In this document: piece after piece, positions 44,181 through 46,804 of the stretch
How positions within the stretch are numbered: position 1 is the first letter of the stretch
Layout of the letters: every line of letters starts with the position of its first letter
Source of the DNA: Chloroflexaceae bacterium
GTDB lineage: Bacteria > Chloroflexota > Chloroflexia > Chloroflexales > Chloroflexaceae
Direction: 5' to 3'
Assembly: GCA_012032475.1 (NCBI GenBank)
Contig: JAAUSY010000010.1
Coordinates: 1-46,804 of the forward strand
Length of the DNA stretch: 46,804 nt
Notes under the pieces: model-generated
Told to the model about the DNA's origin: nothing
Seen by the model: the letters and a program-made list of their open reading frames with translations, nothing else
The model's database searches: none
Translations under genes and position numbers: made by a program

Positions 44181-46157
44181 CTAAATCACCCGCTCATTCC
44201 CCCCATCAATGGGCACCTGAGCACCGGTGATTTTCCCAAACAACGGACCGCACAGCTCCGCCGCCAGGTTCGCAACATCGCGGCTGGACAACTCAACCCG
44301 CAGAACGTTCTTCCGCTTATACTCATCCACCGTCAGGCCGTAGTGTTCGGCGCGGGACCGCAACACCTCCTCAGTCCAGAGGCCCGTATCGAAAACCGCG
44401 TCCGGGTGCAGCGTATTGATACGGATACCGTCGCGGCCCCACTCCAGCGCCGCCACCCGCGCAAGCTGGTTCAGGGCGGCCTTGGATGCCGAATAGGCCG
44501 CAGCCCCCGGCCCCGGCGCCGGCACATTTTTTGAACCAATCACCGCGACCCGCCCACCGCGAGGAGCAACCTTGAGCAGCGGGTAGGCATCGCGCATCAG
44601 GACGAGATTGGCGTCCAGGTTGACCGTCATGACCTTGCGCCACTCAGCAAGCGACAGGAACTCAATGCGGCAGCCGCCGGGGAAGATACCCGCATTCAGC
44701 ACCAGCATATCCAGCCCACCAAACGTCCGCACCGTCGTATCGAGCACCTGGGCTATCGCCGCTTCGCTGGTCACATCGCAGACCAGACCCAGGAAGTCGT
44801 CCCGCTCAAGCATCTGGGTGATGGCCGGGTTGATATCCAGCCCGACCACCGCGGCTCCCCGCACAAGGAACGCTTCCACGCACGCCCGGCCAATCCCCGA
44901 TGCCGCCCCGGTGACGAGCGCAATCTCGCCGGTGAACATGGGGAGGGCTTCGGGTCGGCGCAGCTTGGCCTGTTCCGGTGCCCAGTATTCCATCTCGAAG
45001 ACATCCTCTTCCGGCAGCGCCCGATACTGCTCCAGCGCAGTGGCCCGCAGGATGATTTCCATCGTGTTGCGGTAGATATCGCCGGCCATGCGCGTCTCCT
45101 TCGCCGTGCGCCCGGTGACACACACCCCATAGTCCGGGTCGAGGATAACCCGCGGGGCCGGGTCGAGCATCGTCAGCTCTCCACCAATGCGGGAGGCGTG
45201 AGTCGCAAAGTAGCGCTCGTAGGCCGCCCGAAACTGAGCGAGGTTCTGAGACCCCAGGAGGGGGCGGTTCTTGGTGCGGATAACGTGGTCGGGGGTGGCA
45301 GGGCCTTGCTGCGAGAGCACGGCCACATCGTCGCGCTGCACAAAGGCCATCCCCAGCGGGTCCGTGTGCGTTGCCATCAGAAGGGGGAAACCCGCCACCG
45401 CAGAAACTTCCTGACGCAGGCGGGACAGGTCGTGGCGCGTGGGGCGGGCCGGAGCGGGCACAGACGGAAGGGCGATGTGCCACGCCCTGTGCTGCTCCAG
45501 GTAGCGTTCGGCGCGGGTGACCAGGTCAATCGTTCGTTCGTAGGCTTCCTGAGCCGTCTCGCCAAAAGTAAAGAGACCATGGTGCATCAGCACCATACCG
45601 ATGGTCTGTTCCCCCGCCTGAGCGGCAAAGATACCAGCGCACGCCTTTGCAATCGGAAAGCCCGACCGACAGTAGGGCACGATGACCACCAGGTCACCAT
45701 ACATCTCCTGCACCCGCTCCCTTCCCGACGGGGTACTGCACACGGCCAGCAGTGCATCGGGGTGGGTGTGGTCAACATAGGCGTGGGGCAGAACCGCGTG
45801 CAGCGGGGTTTCAACCGAAGCCGCGGGGGCCCTGGCATCCACCACCGCCCCCTTGAGCGCATTGTGCCACTGCGCGTCGGAAACGGCAGTGAGCTTGAGC
45901 AGGCGCACCAGCGGCTCCAACCGCACGGGGGTAAAACCTGCGGCTTCGATGGTCGCCAGGTTCGAGCCGCTCCCCTTGACGCAGAGGATGGTTTCCTCCT
46001 CGCCAAAGAGGTTGGTTTCGCAGATTTTGACCGAGGTGTTGCCTCCCCCGTGCAAGACGAGGCTCTTTTCTTGCCCAAGCAACCGCGAGGTGTAGACCCG
46101 CTGCGCAAGGGACCCGACATAGCGTGCGGCTTCTTTTTCATCCCAGAGGCTCTGCAT
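44181..46157 (-). CDS. rhaD: Bifunctional rhamnulose-1-phosphate aldolase / alcohol dehydrogenase
   Basis: A 658-residue fusion protein. Residues 1-410 are a class II aldolase: LVLHGGGNTSVK, the zinc histidines in DHTHPDALLAV and LMHHGLFTFG. Residues 425-658 are a short-chain dehydrogenase: TGAASGIGRAC (NAD binding), LVLNAGIFPGG, catalytic YSASKAALNQ and the closing GAQVPIDGGNERVI. This pairing is the RhaD aldolase-ADH type that splits rhamnulose-1-phosphate and then handles the lactaldehyde. Relatives act on other deoxy-sugar phosphates. The start at 46157 was chosen for the conserved MQSLWDEKEAARYVG and the GGAAAGCGAG upstream; the longer reading to 46268 covers a C/G-run hairpin. No rhamnose kinase or isomerase is in view. 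Confidence 0.88.
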   Translation of the reverse strand: MQSLWDEKEAARYVGSLAQRVYTSRLLGQEKSLVLHGGGNTSVKICETNLFGEEETILCVKGSGSNLATIEAAGFTPVRLEPLVRLLKLTAVSDAQWHNALKGAVVDARAPAASVETPLHAVLPHAYVDHTHPDALLAVCSTPSGRERVQEMYGDLVVIVPYCRSGFPIAKACAGIFAAQAGEQTIGMVLMHHGLFTFGETAQEAYERTIDLVTRAERYLEQHRAWHIALPSVPAPARPTRHDLSRLRQEVSAVAGFPLLMATHTDPLGMAFVQRDDVAVLSQQGPATPDHVIRTKNRPLLGSQNLAQFRAAYERYFATHASRIGGELTMLDPAPRVILDPDYGVCVTGRTAKETRMAGDIYRNTMEIILRATALEQYRALPEEDVFEMEYWAPEQAKLRRPEALPMFTGEIALVTGAASGIGRACVEAFLVRGAAVVGLDINPAITQMLERDDFLGLVCDVTSEAAIAQVLDTTVRTFGGLDMLVLNAGIFPGGCRIEFLSLAEWRKVMTVNLDANLVLMRDAYPLLKVAPRGGRVAVIGSKNVPAPGPGAAAYSASKAALNQLARVAALEWGRDGIRINTLHPDAVFDTGLWTEEVLRSRAEHYGLTVDEYKRKNVLRVELSSRDVANLAAELCGPLFGKITGAQVPIDGGNERVI

Positions 46158-46202
46158 ACCTGCTCGCTTTCCTTTCAAAACCGGTTCGGGTGATGGGGAA
46201 AT

Positions 46203-46239
46203 CCCCCCCATCCCTCCCACCTCGGCAAGGATGGGGGGG
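46203..46239 (-). terminator. Perfect 11-bp hairpin between the TPR gene and rhaD
   Basis: CCCCCCCATCC (46203-46213) pairs with GGATGGGGGGG (46229-46239). It lies 40 bases past the stop of the TPR gene on the minus strand, and no strong T-run follows. It may end that transcript or affect rhaD translation. Confidence 0.45.
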
Positions 46240-46277
46240 GTAGTTCTCCAGAGCGCCGTTTCGGCCACCTCCCAAAG

Positions 46278-46804
46278 CTATTCCGCTTCCAGTTCTTGCA
46301 ACCGCTGTTCGGCCAGTTTTTGCAACGGCGGTTCATCGGCAACTTCCAACACCTTCTCGAAATCGGCTATCGCCCGTTCCTTCTCACCGAGCTTCTGGTA
46401 GATAACGCCACGGGTGAAGTAGGCCGCCGAAAATTCGGGGTTGATCGAAATGGCCGCATCGAAGTCAATGATGGCCCGCTCAGAGTCACCCTTTCCGTAG
46501 TAAGCAGAACCACGCGCAGCGTAGGCATCGGCAAATTCGGGTTCCATCACAATCGCCTGGGTATAGGCTTCGATAGCCTGGTCAAACTCGCCCGCCTTAT
46601 AATGGGCAAGCCCCTGCTCGTAGGCAGCGGTAGCATCGGCCAGTTCAGCTTCTTCGGCTTCGGGTTCCTCCGCCGCCGTGGCAACCGTGGCGAGCGGGGT
46701 GGGCAACGCTTCGGCGGTTTCCTCGCCTTCTTCGCTTTCCTCACCCTCCGCCGGTCACTTCGGCTTCTTCAGCTTCCTCTGCTTCTTCGGCTTCGGGTTC
46801 CTCC
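46278..46804 (-). pseudogene. TPR-repeat protein, 3' part only, with a probable frameshift
   Basis: The C-terminal 140 residues carry three tetratricopeptide repeats (AAYEQGLAHYKAGEFDQAIEAY, DAYAARGSAYYGKGDSERAI, AAYFTRGVIYQKLGEKERAI), which mediate protein contacts. Upstream is an acidic Glu/Ala/Pro linker. The linker runs from the window edge in one frame (EEPEAEEAEEAEEAEV) and stops at a TGA, but continues in another frame as AEGEESEEGEETAEALPTPL. Removing one G from GG at 46753-46754 joins them. A TTG at 46706 could start a short protein, but the linker continuity argues for a longer one extending past the window. The full protein may be membrane-anchored, like the JAB/TPR protein, but that part is not visible. 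Confidence 0.7.

Overview
The window looks like chromosomal DNA of a moderately GC-rich member of the Chloroflexota. This is an inference from gene content and protein style: an actinobacterial/Chloroflexota-type retaining GT4 glycogen synthase, a TrpB2-type tryptophan synthase beta chain, many Pro/Thr-linker lipoproteins, a RodZ-like membrane HTH protein, very large PAS/GAF hybrid kinases beside a double-ATPase KaiC, and a HEARO-like RNA of the kind common in that phylum. I see no phage genes and no intact transposase. No taxonomic marker was compared.

Layout. 1-7.7 kb: lipoproteins, YjbQ, a glycogen/maltose-1-phosphate synthase, a J-domain protein, FmdB, then cysE, cysS and prmA closed by a clear terminator. 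7.7-10.8 kb: RodZ-like protein and TrpB2. 10.8-15.4 kb: an accessory patch with a DUF433/DUF5615 toxin-antitoxin pair (toxin frameshifted), an alpha/beta hydrolase, an ADP-ribosylglycohydrolase overlapping a fused MntA-HepT protein, and a two-lobed retropepsin-like protease. 15.4-20.1 kb: a repeat-rich gap, then on the minus strand two NarL-type regulators, their triple-PAS kinase and a lone nucleotidyltransferase. 20.2-24.7 kb: a GH31 alpha-glucosidase, a probable origin of replication with several DnaA boxes, and dnaA. 24.7-27.0 kb: a UGT-like glycosyltransferase translationally coupled to a DUF21/CBS membrane protein. 27.0-30.1 kb: a highly structured gap that I read as a solo IscB-associated omega RNA (HEARO) with a fragment of the iscB start, running in frame into a gene for a JAB-like/transmembrane/TPR protein. 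30.4-35.3 kb: a CPA2 antiporter with two UspA domains and a dynamin-like GTPase carrying a zinc ribbon inside its GTPase domain. 35.5-44.0 kb: a signalling block with a small unknown protein, a KaiC-like double ATPase and two giant hybrid histidine kinases. 44.0-46.8 kb: tRNA-Arg, a bifunctional rhamnulose-phosphate aldolase/dehydrogenase and the end of a TPR protein.

How the genes work together. The cysE-cysS-prmA run is housekeeping. The kinase-regulator pair at 16-19.6 kb and the KaiC/hybrid-kinase block at 35-44 kb are the two sensory centres. GT4, GH31 and rhaD point to handling of glucans and deoxy sugars.

Two cautions. Six genes (DUF5615, MntA-HepT, the NarL regulator, GH31, kaiC and the last TPR gene) each show a reading-frame break that one inserted or deleted base repairs, mostly in short G/C runs. 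That many independent breaks in 47 kb suggests consensus sequencing errors, so calls of gene loss or fusion should be checked on reads. Second, many long open frames lie antisense to real genes and are artefacts of GC-rich codon use.
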